Shown: one piece after another, positions 63,859 to 64,000 of the stretch
Layout of the letters: each line of letters begins with the position of its first letter
How positions within the stretch are numbered: the first letter of the stretch is position 1
NCBI GenBank assembly: GCA_014360655.1
Contig: JACIXC010000010.1
Coordinates: 56,169 to 120,168, forward strand
Length of the DNA stretch: 64,000 nucleotides
Source: Actinomycetota bacterium
GTDB lineage: Bacteria; Actinomycetota; Geothermincolia; Geothermincolales; RBG-13-55-18
Reading direction: 5' to 3'
Notes under the pieces: generated by a model
Databases searched by the model: none
What the model was told of the DNA's origin: nothing
What the model saw: the letters and a program-made list of their open reading frames with translations, nothing else
Position numbers and translations under genes: made by a program

Positions 63859-64000
63859 CTACATGGTGAACACTCCATCCCTATCCTTGCTCTCCTCCAT
63901 CCACGCCTTCAGGAACTCCATGGGGGTGAGATAACCCAGGCTCTGGTGTGGTCTCACGTAATTGTACACGTAATTCCATCTGCAAAGGATCTCGTTGAGC
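63859..64000 (-). mobile_element. 3' end of a DDE transposase/integrase, truncated by window edge
   Basis: The minus-strand frame ends with a TAG at 63859-63861 and runs off the window. The visible 46 residues contain YNYVRPHQSLGYLTPMEFL, the conserved C-terminus of rve-type integrases in IS481/IS3-family elements. No inverted repeat could be placed. The element lies upstream of rpsA. Confidence 0.85.

Overview
The window is about 64 kb of GC-rich bacterial chromosome. It reads as a deep-branching member of Actinomycetota; a Geothermincolia-like or similar uncultured lineage is my guess, not something I can prove from sequence alone. The evidence is the gene set and order: an FHA protein followed by a MerR/FtsR-like regulator with a DUF151 nuclease gene nearby; a uvrB-uvrA-uvrC / rapZ-whiA-gap-pgk-tpiA-secG block; miaB-miaA-dapF-hflX; an RsiG-like protein and WhiA. 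Several features look more like Firmicutes or anaerobes: RNase Y, SpoVS, an LL-diaminopimelate aminotransferase and a DUF1858 redox domain. Nearly every gene is on the minus strand. The plus-strand exceptions are a truncated DUF35 gene at the left edge, a winged-helix regulator (6296-7000), a B12/radical-SAM gene (51459-52850) and a small Cys-rich gene (61139-61354).

Layout. 1-7.7 kb is accessory and loosely packed: acyl-CoA metabolism (DUF35 protein, acyl-CoA synthetase) with a 165-bp tandem duplication of the synthetase 3' end, then a phosphodiesterase, a SipW-type signal peptidase, two small Cys/redox proteins and a regulator, separated by long gaps holding repeats and hairpins. 7.3-15.6 kb holds envelope and ion genes (RlpA-like protein, K+ channel, DUF151 nuclease, hpt, D,D-carboxypeptidase, MgtE-like protein, Mut7-C protein). 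15.7-20.1 kb holds regulators and cofactor genes (MerR, FHA, RsiG-like, LipM-like octanoyltransferase, pncB, pncA). 20.3-27 kb holds a GDP-mannose pyrophosphorylase/mutase fusion, an MBL hydrolase, a phosphatidyltransferase, tRNA-Pro(GGG) and a GAF-GGDEF diguanylate cyclase.

27-41.2 kb is hflX-dapL-dapF-miaA-ammA-ammB-miaB, then a TIM-barrel protein, a coiled-coil membrane protein, spoVS, a GHKL ATPase, rny and recA. rny has its own near-consensus promoter and a leader of about 210 nt that contains an intrinsic terminator. 41.3-45.7 kb is rsmB-fmt-def-metK. 45.9-51.3 kb is secG-tpiA-pgk-gap-whiA-rapZ, without the yvcK gene usually found between rapZ and whiA. 52.9-60.3 kb is uvrB-uvrA-uvrC-ogt, then a HAD hydrolase, coaE and rpsA. 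The right edge cuts a DDE transposase.

The most interesting signals are: three dispersed 37-bp intergenic sequences that look like solitary CRISPR repeats with no array or cas genes; the candidate c-di-GMP pair (diguanylate cyclase plus RsiG-like protein); the uncharacterised GHKL ATPase next to spoVS and rny; the rny leader; and the 165-bp tandem repeat. No complete new defence system is visible.
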